DNA from: Lamellibrachia columna
Lineage: Eukaryota; Annelida; Polychaeta; Sabellida; Siboglinidae
NCBI GenBank assembly: GCA_963662155.1
Contig: OY759265.1
Span: 43,266,727 to 43,330,726, forward strand
DNA: 64,000 bases
Direction: 5' to 3'
This document shows positions 36,033 to 47,762 of this stretch, piece by piece. Both the position numbers and the translations under genes were made by a program. How positions within the stretch are numbered: position 1 is the first letter of the stretch; every line of letters begins with the position of its first letter. Below the pieces are notes generated by a model. The model did no database searches and was not told where the DNA came from. It worked only from the letters and a program-made list of their open reading frames with translations.

Positions 36033-36287
36033 TAACAAAGGAGAATAATAGGAAGGGAGGAGAATAATAGGAAGGGAGGAGAATAATAGGAAGGGAGGAG
36101 AATAACAGGAAGGGAGGAGAATAATAGGAAGGGAGGAGAATAACAGAAAGGGAGAATAATAATAGGAAGGGAGGAGAATAATAGGAAGGGAGAATAATAA
36201 GGGAGGAGAATAACAGGAAGGGAGAATAATAATAGGAAGAGGAGAATAACAGGAAGGGAGGAGAATAATAGGAAGGGAGGAGAATAG
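36033..36287. repeat. 19-bp purine minisatellite, about 13 copies
   Basis: Units of GAGAATAATAGGAAGGGAG with occasional AACAGG variants and shortened units. The Ser/Leu/Pro-rich minus-strand frame across it comes from the repeat. Confidence 0.93.
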
Positions 36288-37136
36288 ATGCATTTTAGTA
36301 ACTCGACTGTCCCTACTGCCTAGTGCACAATTACTTGATTTTTTACATTCACGATGCCTGGGTTCATCAGGCATACCCTTGGAAACAAACATTGATGCAG
36401 GCAATAAGAGAAGTTTATCAAAAGAAAGAAAACTACAACACATGAATGCAGACGGTCAGGTTTGGCAATCTATGATAAACCTGCAAAACAGTACTGCCAC
36501 CTGGTGAGACAAGTGACAAGCATTTCTCACTTACACCTTCCTTTGTGTGGGTTTTATACACTGTATTGCACTTTAATCGGCATGGATACAACTGGGAATC
36601 TGACGAGTCCTGAGTCTATATAGGTGTGAGTGGATCAGTAAGGCATAGTTAGCAGGGCCCTCTAGATATGGATGGGTGTATGCTTAGATAAATAATTTTA
36701 TATTGTATGAAACAACACGGGCCCCACTTCTATAAAAAATGGCAAATCTGGGACATGAGTGTCGGACGTCAAAGCCACCATTTAGTCAATAGAGCCAAAT
36801 TTGCTTCCTCAGCTATGGTCATTATTAGCACTGTCATGGTCCAGTTTTCACGGGTCTGCTGTTCTCTGTGACCAATTTCATGGTATGGGTCTACCACGGT
36901 TCCAGTATGGGAAACTGGGAGTTGTCCACTTTTGAAAGAGGGAGAGAGGAAAACTCCTAAATTTGTTAAATGCAACAATATAGAGCTGAAATAGGTCAGT
37001 CGCAAGCTACTGCGTAACTGAATTTTTTTTTATTTCAAGACAAGAACCTACAGAATTTGAGTAGGCCTCTTTAGGCTCTAGTCAACACAAGCAGTTGAGT
37101 TTAGAAGACCAAGAATGTGTGACCTTATCACTGATA
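36288..37136. other. Non-coding stretch, nothing recognised
   Basis: No domain or repeat recognised. Confidence 0.4.
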
Positions 37137-37225
37137 ACTAGTGCTGTGACGGTTTTGGGTCTGGAAAGGAATAGAACCAAAACATGTGGTTTTGGTTCTA
37201 GACCCACAACCCTAACAGCACTAGT
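37137..37225. mobile_element. Foldback (MITE-like) palindrome of about 88 bp
   Basis: ACTAGTGCTGT at the left end pairs with ACAGCACTAGT at the right end. The inner arms also pair, for example GGTTTTGGGTCT with AGACCCACAACC, and GAACCAAAAC with GTTTTGGTTC around the centre. The near-complete self-complementarity suggests a MITE. The ends loosely recall hAT termini, but no 8-bp duplication is clear. Confidence 0.55.
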
Positions 37226-37596
37226 AATTATTAAGGTTCTAGAACTGAGACAGTCTGCAAGGAACCTGATGCTGCCAGAACACAAAGAAGATACCTGCGT
37301 AACAGATGACATGTTCTTTCTATCAAGTTGTACACATTATGGCAACAACACTAAACAGCTGGCTGCAGTGAGTAAACACAGCGGACCAGACCAGCTGCTG
37401 TGGATCAATTATTAAAACATCTTTGAGCTTAACTGCTCCCGCCCAATCTGTCCAAATGCATTCCTCTGACAGAAGTGGCTCCTGCTAACTTGGCAAGGCA
37501 AAGGGTAACAATCCCAGGTCCACTGCAGCATTGATCAAGAAAAAATACTCAATACTGTAGGTCCACTGATATAACATTTTATCTAATGTAACATTA

Positions 37597-38342
37597 TTTA
37601 ACAAGATTTAACAAGATTGCCATCCCAAGCAACAAGTTCCAGATGGCAAGTGGACAAGGAAGCCATTGGCTTATCGAGAGTCCAACAATTTTTTCATCTA
37701 TGTGTAGCCCGCCCTTATCAGATATCTGTCAATCCTATTTTTAAACATATTCACACTATTAGCATTAACACAATCATTTGGCAGTTTGTTCCATTCATTT
37801 ATCACCCTCTGTGGGAAAGAGTACTTTCTCATGTCCAACCTACACTGTTCCTTAACTAATGCTGCTTTGTGTCCTCTGGTTCTACTGCCTTCTTTAAGTT
37901 TGAAGAACATATTCCTATCAACATCCTCATAACCGTTCACTATTTTGAACACTTCTATTTGGTCTCCTCTTCATCTCCTGGTCTCTAGTGTTGTCCAACC
38001 ACATTGTAATAAGCGACTTTCGTAACTAAGGTCTCTCAATTCTGGAATCATTTTTAGTTGCTCTTCTTTGTATTCTTTCTAGCTTACGATATGGCCTCCA
38101 TGCTTGAATACAATATTCCAAATGTGGTCTAACTATTGCTTTATACAGGGGTACAATTAGCTGTTTCTCCTTATACATGATAGTTCTCCTAATTAGCCCA
38201 AGAAATTGATTTCCTTTCGAAGCAACAATCCCACATTGCTCTGAAACTTTCATGTCAGCACTAAATGTTACTCCTAAGTCCTTTTCTTGTGTGGCTCTAC
38301 CTAGTACAGCATCCCCCATTTTATATTCTTCGTCCATGTTGT
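37597..38342 (-). mobile_element. LINE-A 3' fragment (minus strand), 5'-truncated
   Basis: Coding strand (right to left): the 5' end lies at the block MDEEYKMGDAVLG, followed by DLGVTFSADMKVSEQCGIVA, FLGLIRRTIMYKEKQL, RPHLEYCIQAWRPYRK, a frameshifted stretch, then MFKIVNGYEDVDRNMFFKLK to FKNRIDRYLIRAGYT and stop. The 3' tail follows, with the CTTGCCATC-type stem and two copies of CTTGTTAAAT at 37597-37616. The first block is almost identical to LINE-A at 10.75-10.87 kb, so this copy supplies the C-terminus that LINE-A lost. It has at least one frameshift, near 37.95-38.03 kb, and a small deletion in the IQRRATK region. 5' truncation is the usual outcome of LINE insertion. Confidence 0.88.
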
Positions 38343-39905
38343 TGTTGCTCTCCTCTTTATCCCTGATGTCTGGGGTGAGGCTGGCTTTTTTGTTATACAC
38401 GGTGTAATCATAATAAATTAAGTTGCTAATGCACTTGTAACTGCCTATTACTTTCACGATTACACTAATTAACAAAGCAAATAAAATTTTGTATAAAATT
38501 GGGATAAATGGTCATCAAACATAGACAGTAGTTGTGATTGTACAAGTACCTACTTGGGATTTATACAGTACCTGGCTAAAATATAGGAGCTTAGCACGGG
38601 GGGGGGGGGTTAATTGGAGCACACTACACCTAATTATTACTAAGTATTTAATTAAAAAGATTTAATCAGCCATTGACTACTACTACTAAGCAAGAAGTGG
38701 TAAAGAATTAACGAAGTAAGCTGACCTGTAGTTTAAGAGCAAAGGATATAGGCAAGTGTCACACTACAGTGTCATGTGTCATGACAGGTTTTTCCAGAAC
38801 TTCGTAATTTGTTAATTCAAAGATAAATTGTTGGAAAAACATTCTTACATACGTACGTACGCCGCTATAATGCACATATATGCATGCACATATAATATTG
38901 TGCATTCACATTTTCTACCCATCCATGGTTTTACTTTTATTATTAATGTAAAGTTCTGCTCATCTCTGGTGTGGAGAGATGCCAAGTATGGAGAGAAAAG
39001 GGCAGCCTAAGATGACACAGAACGATGCAGATATAGAAGGGTTGGGAGAATTATGGAAGTTCAGGAAACAAAGCAGAAGAGTTTTTAAGCATGGGGACTA
39101 TATGAAAACAAATCTGATGACTGCACAAAGTCCTACATTGGTGGTACCCTAATCAACAAAACCATTATGAATTTATGGGTCAACATCTGTCAGAGTTGAT
39201 TCAAAGTGATCTTCTATGGATCTCTGACAAGAACCTGTTGCACGCAAGCATATCTAATCAAAGCTATAACCTCAAACAACACAATTAAATGTTAATATCT
39301 GTATACAGACCTTCTGTTTTTAAGGAGAGTGATAAAGCCAAAGTTCACTTCATCGGTCTTAGGAGAGATATTAACTGCGCTCCTTGCAAAGTACAGATCT
39401 CAGGAGAGAGATTGGCATTGAGGTTATTATTGTGTCATGTTCATTCAAGTAAGCAAAATAATGAGTTAATGTAAATAATGCATTTTGTTCTTTCATACAC
39501 ATGATGTTGACTCCTGTTTTGGTCTTTTAACACGGTCGCTACAAAACACTCATTCGGCAGTAGTTCTGGTTTACACGCAACTAATGCCAGAATGATACAC
39601 TACTTCATGTTACAATACGCATCGAGATACAAAGGTCATGACACGACACATAATCGCAATACAGACCAGAATGATACAACAACAGTAAAACACACGTTTA
39701 TTTATTACGTGGACAAGGTGTCATGTCATCACTCACGAGGTCCAAATTGCGTGAGCATAGAAAAAAAAATAGTATAAAATTGTTTACATCGATTATAGTT
39801 ACGTATACATGTGGGAAATGTACTATATTTTCCTATTTTATCGATACTCAGGCAGATTTGGTTCGCATTGAACGTTTATTGCTTCACAAAGGTGACGCAA
39901 ATAAT
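38343..39905. other. Non-coding stretch, nothing recognised
   Basis: A G10 run lies near 38599. No domain recognised. Confidence 0.4.
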
Positions 39906-40012
39906 GTTTTACCTACCGCAATTGCATATCATAGTGTACCGCGATACGGGTATTGTGTATCGTGTACCATACCGTGCGGTGTGTATCGCGATACACCAGT
40001 GTATCATTCAGG
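39906..40012. repeat. Cluster of GTATCGCGATAC-type palindromic words
   Basis: GTACCGCGATACGGG, GTGTATCGTGTACC, CCGTGCGGTGTGTATCGC and GCGATACACC form several overlapping inverted words within 100 bp. It may be the end of a decayed DNA transposon. Family unknown. Confidence 0.35.
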
Positions 40013-40286
40013 CCCTACCTGCAACCCATGTGGTGGCATCATTGTGGTCGCTGTGTGTCATCGAACATAGCTAGGGCTTATGGAATCCCGTTAATCTATG
40101 CCAATTCATCAAATGCTGATTACTACGGAATGTCCTGACGCTTAAAAGACACTGAGTCTTGATAATATTATTGAAGCTAAGCCCGTCATTCCGAGCCTGG
40201 AGATTTCTTAAATATTTCATTATTTGCTTGCTGATTTTTATCATCTAGGCCAGGAGAGCAAATCACTCTCCATAACAAAATGTGTT

Positions 40287-40575
40287 ATGTGGTGGCTTAG
40301 TGGTTTGGATGTCTGACTCTCAACAGAGAGAGAACCCGGGCTTGAAACATTGCCATAGTTCACTCAGCTGTATAAATGAGTACCTGGCTGTAAACAGTGG
40401 TGGATATGTGAACGAATAGTCTTTGTGCAGTAATTGAAGTATGGCTGAATGCTTCCCAGAGAAGTTGCGATGGCATTGGAATGAACAGGTGTAAGGCACT
40501 TTGAGCAGTCCCAAGGACTGGATACAGTATTATATAAGAACGCATCATAACTTTTCTTTTTTACTGTTGTCGTAC
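40287..40575 (+). mobile_element. tRNA-derived SINE candidate with 10-bp target-site duplication
   Basis: A box-A-like TGGCTTAGTGG (40294-40304) and a degenerate box B GGGCTTGAAAC (40338-40348), 44 nt apart, mark a tRNA-like head. The body contains CAGCTGTATAAATGAGTACC. The 3' part reads GTAAGGCACTTTGAGCAGTC, then AAGGACTGG and TATTATATAAGAACGC, a layout seen in many animal SINEs. CAAAATGTGT flanks it at 40277-40286 and 40576-40585. The last ~30 bp before the right duplication are not a clean tail, which weakens the right boundary. Confidence 0.55.
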
Positions 40576-40585
40576 CAAAATGTGT

Positions 40586-41923
40586 GACTTTCTGTCAGTT
40601 TCATTTTTTCATGTGACTTTTTGTCCTAGCAAAATGCGTTACTTTCTTTTTCCCAAATACTGGGTAGAAACATTGCACTCCACTTCTTTCACAACCCTAC
40701 TCTCTGTCGCTGCCTTTCCGCTAGCCTCCCTCCATCTCTGTTCACCTTCCTCTTCACTGTGGCCCCTTGAGGCTATTATATCATCAACTGGCGTAGATTA
40801 AATTTTACCAAATGTTTATTGCATTTTAAAATTTAATAAGGTTCCAAATGCTCAAAAAAAATAGTTTTCTGCAGCCAGGATCCTTGCTTTTTCCTGAATG
40901 TGAAACGTGGAGCCGGTTGCCTACGTTCTAGTGGAGCCTGTCATGTTATTCATACTAATATTATAATAATCTCTAGCCCTAGATCAATATAATTATGAAG
41001 GGTCATTAATGACATTATAAAGTCATAAATCTGTTGACAGCAATTAGTCGTAGTAGGGCTGAGCCTGAGCGCTGAGCCGAAGCAAAGGCTGCCCAAGCCA
41101 AGAGTATTCTTGGACATACGATCGATGCGACGAAACATGTCCATTTTAATGATCACATGAGATTCACAGCACTTACGTGTCCATTGTGATTTCACCAACT
41201 AATTGACATTTGCCTGCTAATTAATGTAACACAGAAATGCTGTAGTAGACTTCCGGTTTGACGAAATGTTTTCCTAAAAAGCTCCGTACTTTTGCCATTC
41301 CTGTTCGGTCCTGAAATCGCTAAAAGAGAAATTTACCTACCGGGTAGTGTTCTAAATGGGTACTAGTTATAAGTATCGGCTTGATCAGTGAGGTTTCGCT
41401 GCCGATGTGATTTAATCGAAGTTTTTAAATTTCCAACAAACATCTCCGGATACCCGCCAAACTGTCGGCCATCTTTGTTATTTTTTTTCACTTCCAAGGT
41501 AGGTGCACAACTTACAAATAGGGATGCAGGTAAGGTCATTTAATATAAGTTAGTTAAACATGGAGACGAAACAGATCACTAGGCCTATTTAAAGTCTGTA
41601 TGTGACTAAAAGTAAGACAAGCAAAGCGATATTAACACACTTTTTGACAGGAGCACCCCTGCATGTTATCTTTTCACTGACAGGCTTTTCGGCAGGATGT
41701 TTCCCCAGAGTCGCCCTGGAGTACATCTACAGTACTGTCTATAGACTGCTTTTCAAATGCAGTGGTAGCACAAAATCCTGCCTCCCTGCACGTACTTCTC
41801 AAGTACAAAAAAGCACTTGAAATCAAGATTAAAATTGTAAATCAGATTGGCAAAGCTATATGTTGACATAGGTAAAAATCTGATAACTAGAACTAAATAT
41901 TCAGTCAAATACAAATAAGAAAA
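40586..41923. other. Non-coding stretch; may include LINE-B 5' UTR
   Basis: No coding domain seen. Some of the bases before 41924 must be the LINE-B 5' UTR, but I cannot place its start, and no target-site duplication with the 45.85 kb end is evident. Confidence 0.4.
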
Positions 41924-42769
41924 ATGGCAACAGCAAGAAGTCAAAGTACTCATGTAAATGAATGTAATGTCTGCTTGAAAGATGTGAAGGGAAAGCATAA
42001 AGCTATAGCTTGTGAAATTTGTGAAAAGTGGTACCACATTGAGTGCCAGAACATCTCCGAACAAGTTTACGAGTTCCTTGTCAAAGAAGGGAACAGTGTG
42101 CACTGGTTTTGTGACAAGTGCAATGGTGCAGCAGCAAAAATCTATAAAATGGTATGTGCAGTAAAAGTCAAACAAGATGAAATAGAAACGAAGGTGGACT
42201 TTGTGACAGAAAAGGTCGAGCTCCTAGAGAATGCGATGGAAGCTAAGATGGATGCAAAAATAGCAGAGCTCAGGAGAGACCAAGAAGAGATAGAAAAACG
42301 CAGAACAAACCTAATAATATACGAGGTAGCAGAATCAAATAGCCCAGACAGTGGAGAACGCAAAAGGGATGACGAACACAAAGTGAGGTCAATATTCAGA
42401 AAGTTGCAAGTGCAGGAACCAGATGTAAAGTCAGTCAGCCGACTAGGCAAGAAACAAGAAGGGAATGTTCGGCCAGTTAAGGTAGTCTTTGGCAGCGAGA
42501 GAAATAAACAGGCCATTATGAACAGGGTGAAATCACTGAGAATATCCAAACAGCAAGACGATGCAGAGGTATTGAAGGATATACACATTGCTCCGGACAT
42601 GACTCAGAGACAACGAGAGGAGCGCAGAGGATCGATGAAGGAGTTGGAGAAGCGTAAGCAAGAAGGAGAAAAAGATCTGGTCATACGAAATGGCAGAATA
42701 GTCCAAAAAAAAATATTTTGGAGGGAGGGAAATTCAACTGACCAGGCAGGGCCAGAGAGAAAACACTAA
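41924..42769 (+). CDS. LINE-B ORF1, PHD-finger RNA-binding protein
   Basis: An intact 281-residue frame from ATG (AAAAATGGCA context). Residues 14-67 form a PHD-type C4HC3 finger: C14-x2-C17, C30-x2-C33, WYH at 36-38, C41, then WFCDKC. Residues ~80-130 are a Lys/Glu-rich coiled coil, likely for oligomerisation. Residues ~130-215 look like the RRM-like domain of LINE ORF1 proteins: RRTNLIIYEV, then VRSIFRKLQV, SVSRLGKK, VRPVKVVF. The remainder is a basic C-terminal part with IHIAPDMTQRQREERR. By family it is expected to coat the element RNA. It ends 7 bp before the ORF2 frame, so translation of ORF2 may need reinitiation. Unlike ORF2 it carries no visible lesion. Confidence 0.88.
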   Translation: MATARSQSTHVNECNVCLKDVKGKHKAIACEICEKWYHIECQNISEQVYEFLVKEGNSVHWFCDKCNGAAAKIYKMVCAVKVKQDEIETKVDFVTEKVELLENAMEAKMDAKIAELRRDQEEIEKRRTNLIIYEVAESNSPDSGERKRDDEHKVRSIFRKLQVQEPDVKSVSRLGKKQEGNVRPVKVVFGSERNKQAIMNRVKSLRISKQQDDAEVLKDIHIAPDMTQRQREERRGSMKELEKRKQEGEKDLVIRNGRIVQKKIFWREGNSTDQAGPERKH

Positions 42770-42776
42770 GAAAGCA

Positions 42777-44449
42777 GTGAATCACACCAAAAAAAAAGAA
42801 TCACTGATAGCACAATCAGCACATGTGACTGATGAGGTACAGGTGGCACAACAAGCACAACATGAGACTGATGAGGTTCAGGTGGCACAACAAACAAAAG
42901 TTGGACAAAGCACAGCACGATCTGCACCAATTATGAACAAAATAAATTGTATGTACACAAATGCTGACTCACTTATGAATAAACTATCTGAATTAAAAGC
43001 ACAAGTGACACAATCACAACCAATGGAATCACAGAGGTGAAACCAAAGAAATGTAGGTTCAACATAGTACCATGTGAACTTCAACTAGAAGGGTATGAAT
43101 TATTCTCAAATTTGGAGAAAGACGGGAGGGGAATATGCCTATATATTCATAGGACACTTAAACCTACCGAGTGTACCATAAAAGATACTGCAACATTTGA
43201 AGAATGTGTTTGGGCAGAGGTACGATTAGCCAGAAAAGACAAGATACTTATTGGGTGCATATACCGTAGCCCAAACAGCAGTGATACCAATAATGAAAAA
43301 TTATGCCAACTAATAGGCAAGATAAACGAGGCAAATGCTTCCCACATCCTAATGATGGGAGATTTTAACTATCCACACATTGACTGGGTGGATGATTCAA
43401 AGATTTGTGAGAAAGCAAGCAGAACAGAAAACCAGTTCCTGGAAAGCATTAGAGATGCTTTTCTTACACAACATATCATGGAACCAACACGCTACAGGGT
43501 AAACCAAGTCCCACATCTATTAGACTTGATATTTACAAATGAAGACGAAATGGTAAACAACTACGATGTAAAGGATCCTCTCGGAAAGAGCGATCACTGT
43601 TTGATCACATTCACGTACCAATGTCAAACACCAGTTACAGGTCAAAGTGGCAAATCATTTCTGTATGAGAAAGGAAACTATCAAAAATTACGAGGAATGC
43701 TGCAAGATGACTGGGAAACCAAATTCGTGAATCTTGATGCAGAGGAGAGCTGGGAATTGCTTATAAGTAGGCTTAAACAGGCAGAGCACGAGTGTATCCC
43801 AAAGAAGAAATCAGGGCAAACAAGAAAATATAAGCCAGTATGGATGAATGCGAAAACACTGGACAAAGTGAGAAAGAAACATAGGGCTTGGAAAAAGTAC
43901 CTACGGACAAAGGAATGGAAAGACTACCTAGATTACACCAAAGCTAGGAATCAAGTAAGAAAGGCTACTCGACAAGCAGTCAAGACACTGGAGCAGTCCA
44001 TAGCAAAAGATATTAAAAGTAACCCAAAGCATTTCTGGAGCTATGCTCGGTCAAAGATGAACACAAGACCAAGAATTGGTGATCTCCAAACGGAGGAAAA
44101 TGCAGAACTGACAACCACAGATAAAGAGAAGGCAGAGGTCCTGTGTAAATTCTTTAGCGATGTCTTTACTAGAGAAGACCTAATAAATGTGCCAACATTT
44201 GAGGAGCATCAGGGAATTGATAATCTAGATGATATCAACTTCACTGCTGACGATGTTGAAAAGAAATTGGAAAACCTCAAAATCGGGAAATCACCAGGTC
44301 CTGATGGCATACATCCCCGGGTACTAAAAGAGCTTGCTAAAGAATTGAAAATGCCACTGTTCATCATATTCAGGAAGTCACTGGATACAGGCATACTACC
44401 AAGTCTGGAAAATTGCAAATGTATCACCAATATTCAAGAAAGACAGTAG
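42777..44449 (+). pseudogene. LINE-B ORF2, endonuclease and start of RT (frameshifted)
   Basis: N-terminal part 42777-43040 reads a Gln/Thr-rich leader with two DEVQVAQQ repeats, then INCMYTNADSLMNKLSELKA, the usual first strand of the LINE endonuclease. A frame change near 43020 joins it to GITEVKPKK. Then follow ICLYIHRTLKP, ECVWAEVRL, IGCIYRSPNS, MMGDFNYPHIDW, HIMEPTRYR, LDLIFTN and GKSDHCLITF, so the catalytic E, D/N and SDH residues are present. The RT begins with KSPGPDGIHPRVLKELAKEL near 44287. A second frame change near 44402 ends this frame at 44449. The two shifts are the only obvious damage. Confidence 0.88.
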
Positions 44450-45800
44450 ACACCTAGCGGCAAACTACAGGCCAGTTAGCTTGACAGCAGTGGCATGTAA
44501 ATTCATGGAATCCCTGGTCAAAGATGCCATAATAACACACATGGAAAAAAACAAATTAATTGCAGACCAACAGCATGGTTTCATTGCTGGGAGATCATGT
44601 ACCACACAACTAATCTCAACATTGGAAGACTGGACCAAAATATTAGATGATGGAGAATGTGTGGATGCAATATACATGGATTTAAAGAAGGCTTTTGACT
44701 CAGTACCACACCAGAGACTGCTCGCAAAGTTAAAAGGATACGGAATAAAGGGAAAACTTCTTAAATGGATTGAAACATTTCTCACCTGTCGCAAACACTG
44801 TGTATTAGTAAATGGAGCAGCATCTTCGTGGTCGGAAGTAGTAAGTGGGGTACCACAGGGCAGTGTCCTTGGACCTATTCTTTTTATACTATATATTAAT
44901 GATTTAACAAATGTTGTAACATGTGACATGAAGATTTTTGCAGACGATACAAAAATATATCACAAAACTTCAACGAGGCAAGATTGTATAAACCTACAGA
45001 AAGACATAGACAGATTACAAGACTGGGCTGAAAAGTGGCAGTTACAATTTCACCCAGATAAATGCAAAGTTCTAAGAATTGGACATAGGCACCCAGAATT
45101 TACTTATACTTTGACAACAGAAACAGGTGCAAATCCTCTGGAGTGTAGCCATGTAGAGAAAGACCTAGGCATCCTAGTTGATGACCAGTTAAAATTTACA
45201 CAACAGGTACAGCAGGCAGTGTCAAAAACAAATAGATTGCTGGGTGTAATACGACGAACATATCAATACTTGGATAGGACAACCTTTCTACATCTATATA
45301 AGGGACTAGTCTGTCCTACTTTGGAATACGGAGTGGTAGTCTGGTCACCGCAGTACCAGCATGATATTGATGCTCTGGAGGCTGTCCAGAGAAGAGCTAC
45401 TAGGATGGTCCCAGTACTGAGACATTTAGATTATGAATCTAGATTAAAGGCATTAAATTTACCAACACTGACCTATCGTCGTTTACGAGGAGATATTATT
45501 GATGTGTATAAATACTTGCATGGCATTTTTACCTTTTCGCACGATATGTTTAACAAAGACTTATACGAAGGCACACGGGGTCATTCTCTAAAGTTGTTCA
45601 AGGACCGGAGTAAACGGGAATTAAGGAGGCATTTCTTTAGCCAGAGAGTCATTAATATTTGGAATTCACTTCCGGACACCGTCGTCGTCACTGCACCGTC
45701 AGTAAGTACGCTTAAAAATCGACTAGACAAACACTGGCGAAACCAGGCAGTCAAATATGACTACAAAGCCACACTAAGGCTAGCCAAGAGCGGTACATAG
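44406..45800 (+). pseudogene. LINE-B ORF2, reverse transcriptase and C-terminus
   Basis: Continues ORF2 in the next frame from WKIANVSPIFKK (44406). RT motifs: NYRPVSLTAVACKFMESL, QHGFIAGRSCTTQL, IYMDLKKAFDSVPHQ with the first catalytic Asp, GVPQGSVLGPILFILYINDL, and MKIFADDTKIY with the catalytic DD. The thumb reads WAEKWQLQFHPDKCKVLRIG and EKDLGILVDD. C-terminal conserved blocks are EYGVVVWSPQY, VQRRATRMVP, RRLRGDIIDVYK, GHSLKL and FFSQRVINIWNSLPD, ending at a stop at 45798-45800. All RT catalytic residues are intact from here to the end. Confidence 0.92.
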
Positions 45801-45855
45801 GCAGATTTTGCCTGAAGACCGAAGAGGATATGTATATGTATGTATATGTATACAT

Positions 45856-46454
45856 CGACCGAGACGGCGACGCACATGGCCTGGACGTATGACATGGGCG
45901 ATATAACCGGCGATTGCCAATTTCCGCCTCAATCTCACTTTGGAGGACACGGATCGTAACACGGGTGTACAGTTTAGCTAATTGTTTATTAATACCACCG
46001 ATTATGGTGTGTGCGCGTCTCACCTGAGCTGTAAAATCAGCGTTTCAAGTACATGGCCTGAGTCCGCTCTCGAAAAACATGGCGGTCACACTCGTGTGGG
46101 GTAACGACGACTTCCTGGGGTGGATAAACAACCGCATGTGCTCGCTGTATGTAATTCTCGCAACTGTTTTTTGTTTGTCGCTACGGTTTAGATTTATCCC
46201 ACCCACAAAGCTGTGGTTATTAAAACTGAAGTCAGTTATTGCTTTTATAAGAATCTGCTTAATATGTCGTATTCAGTTGTAGCCCAAATGCGCATTCTAT
46301 ATAAATATATATAGGGGTCTATCCGTTTATTTCTTACTTCAATAAAATTAATGATCTTCTCTCCAAGGAATCCACTTGTTAACTATAGGCCTTTTTAAAA
46401 TGCATTTCATATTTGTTCACGACTCCACATCCATGTTATATTATAGTCTAATAT
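45856..46454. other. Non-coding stretch downstream of LINE-B
   Basis: No gene recognised. CpG content is fairly normal between 45855 and 46090. Confidence 0.4.
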
Positions 46455-46712
<258 letters not shown>

Positions 46713-46956
46713 TCCAGTGGGAGTGAGGACTGAGTGAGACTTAGTATGGTGTAATGATTAGGCCCATGTCATATTCACAATCAGCTTGGGATAAATGTAT
46801 ATTAATTTGTTTACTTGTCGATTACTTGTCGATCACAATAAGAAACAGGCAGAGAAAAAACTGACTCAAAGAAGCTACAAAATGTCTCCTTTTACTGAAA
46901 CGCCGTGAAGGTTTTAAAAACCTGCACACAGCCCGCCTACAAAACATATAGATGCT

Positions 46957-47442
46957 GCACACGTAATGTCTCCGCTGCTGTAGATATACAAGTAATGTCC
47001 GCTACTGTTGACGTCGCACAAGTAATGTCCGTCAATGTTGATGTCGCACACGTAATGTCTGGAGTTGTCCGCCACTGTTGACGTCGCATACGTAATGTCT
47101 GTCGCCGTTGATGTCGCACACGCAATACCCGCCACTGTTGACGTCGCACAAGCAATGTCCGCTGCTGTTGACGTCACATAAGAATGTCCGCCACCGTTGA
47201 TGTCGCACATGTAATGTCCGTTAATGTTGATGTCGCACACGTAATGTCCGACACGGTTGACGTCGCACACGTAATGTCCGCCACCGTTGACGTCGCTCAT
47301 GTAATGTCCGTTAATGTTGATGTCGCACACGTAATGTCCGACACGGTTGACGTCGCATAAGAATGTCCGCCACCGTTGATGTCGCTCATGTAATGTCCGT
47401 TAATGTTGATGTCGCACACGTAATGTCCGCCACCGTTGACGG
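46957..47442. repeat. 30-bp minisatellite, ~16 copies, CpG-containing, 90-bp higher-order period
   Basis: Units read CACGTAATGTCCGCCACCGT plus TGACGTCGCA or variants. GTTAATGTTGATGTCGCACA recurs at 47220, 47310 and 47400, a 90-bp (three-unit) period. Units keep GACGTC and CGCACACG although neighbouring DNA is poor in CpG. One unit near 47167 has a full TGACGTCA. Confidence 0.95.
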
Positions 47443-47721
47443 ATTTTCAAGTAAGCCCCAAGTAGTGTGAGGAAATTAGCGTCAAGTATGTAGGGGAGAC
47501 TGGGGTTATAATTAAATTAACTTTTTTGTTTATGAAAAGTATGTTAGATGCATTATATTTGTCAACGTATACATTAAATTTATTATTCGTGTTAATAAAA
47601 TGTACCATACCATTGATATGCCGTATTGTCGTTAGGTATAGATAGGCCTACGTGAAGTTTCACAGGCGCGGTCGACTGTAACAACTATACTATAATAAAA
47701 ATTATAGCCTCGTAATTAAGC

Positions 47722-47762
47722 GGGGCAAGTTGTTACATAACACGGGGCAAGTTGTTACAGCA
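47722..47762 (+). repeat. GGGGCAAGTTGTTACA direct pair, left side of inverted repeat
   Basis: GGGGCAAGTTGTTACA occurs twice, 21 bp apart. Its reverse complement occurs twice at 48354-48394. The two sides could be the ends or subterminal repeats of a DNA transposon of about 0.7 kb. Confidence 0.6.

Larger units (their letters stand above)
41924..45855 (+). mobile_element. LINE-B: nearly complete CR1/L2-type retrotransposon
   Basis: Two ORFs in the usual order, ORF1 (PHD finger, coiled coil, RNA-binding) and ORF2 (endonuclease, RT), only 7 bp apart, followed by a 50-bp 3' region that ends in a TATATGTATG-type simple repeat. Only two frame changes, near 43020 and 44402, break ORF2. The clade is assigned from RT and ORF1 style: CR1/L2 within the Jockey superfamily. 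It is distinct from LINE-A, whose ORF1 has an esterase. Confidence 0.9.

Noticed and set aside
35967..36443. 158-codon minus-strand frame
   Set aside because: Mostly the 19-bp purine minisatellite read backwards.
37082..37415. 76- and 106-codon frames on both strands
   Set aside because: Both cross the 88-bp foldback palindrome, which accounts for their symmetry.
46957..47442. 30-bp periodic array considered as a CRISPR array
   Set aside because: Units are head to tail with no unique spacers, and the window is animal DNA.
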